A stretch of DNA of 64,000 bases from Botryosphaeria dothidea. Taxonomy: Eukaryota > Ascomycota > Dothideomycetes > Botryosphaeriales > Botryosphaeriaceae. The stretch spans positions 682,001 to 746,000 of the forward strand of contig WWBZ02000011.1 in the NCBI GenBank assembly GCA_011503125.2, given 5' to 3'. The notes beneath the pieces are model-generated. The model did not search any database. It was not told the DNA's origin and saw only the letters and a list, made by a program, of their open reading frames with translations. A program made the translations under genes and the position numbers. Below are positions 63,908 through 64,000 of this stretch, piece after piece. How positions within the stretch are numbered: the stretch's first letter is position 1; the number at the start of each line of letters is the position of its first letter.

Positions 63908-64000
63908 GTCGAGCATGGGAGACTCGGGTTGCATTGAGAAGCTGCGACTATGGAGACATGCAGTGTGTACGCTGCAACTAAAGACTTGATCTAGATGAGT

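Overview
The window is nuclear DNA of a filamentous ascomycete (Pezizomycotina). Introns are mostly 48-90 nt with GT..AG ends and GCTAAC/GCTGAC-type branch points, upstream leaders are pyrimidine-rich, and the gene set is fungal (COQ6, VPS33, VPS53, YTH1, eIF4A, DNM1, COP9 subunit 4, TFIIF beta, NSA2). A decayed HET-domain gene and a probable HeLo-like/ankyrin gene, both typical of filamentous ascomycetes, support this. I cannot assign order or genus. Start codons were chosen as real ATGs; many longer open frames begin only at TTG, CTG or GTG.

Layout. 1-13.7 kb: cyclophilin H (cut by the left edge), a membrane-anchored RING-H2 protein, COQ6, an unrecognised two-exon gene, then histidyl-tRNA synthetase and VPS33 head to head. 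13.7-22.3 kb: an acyl-CoA dehydrogenase with a 27-nt poly-G tract in an intron, a gene-poor stretch with a HET pseudogene, a disordered hypothetical protein, TVP38 and a small unrecognised protein. 22.9-31 kb: VPS53, a GH18 chitinase, a 1.9-kb gap, YTH1. 31-39 kb: a CCCH/Smr protein, an F-box/JmjC protein and eIF4A. 39-49 kb: a possible small membrane protein, a coiled-coil protein, an FAHD1-like hydrolase, the HeLo-like/ankyrin gene, a small secreted-protein candidate, a PEBP-family protein and an isochorismatase-like hydrolase. 49-64 kb: DNM1, a hemerythrin-domain protein, an ankyrin + AAA+ (ClpB-like) ATPase, CSN4/TFG2 head to head, and NSA2/mitochondrial bL21 head to head.

Most genes are unlinked housekeeping functions: trafficking (VPS33 for HOPS/CORVET, VPS53 for GARP, TVP38), translation and RNA (HTS1, eIF4A, YTH1, TFG2, NSA2, bL21m, CCCH/Smr), mitochondria (COQ6, DNM1, bL21m), and proteolysis control (RING protein, F-box/JmjC, CSN4). 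There is no biosynthetic cluster, CRISPR array, rRNA or convincing tRNA. The most unusual items are the ankyrin + AAA+ protein with a duplicated N-terminal motif, the seven-exon NSA2 gene with 12-nt and 18-nt internal exons, the HET pseudogene with C-to-T-type stops, and the HeLo-like/ankyrin gene with an unresolved frame change.
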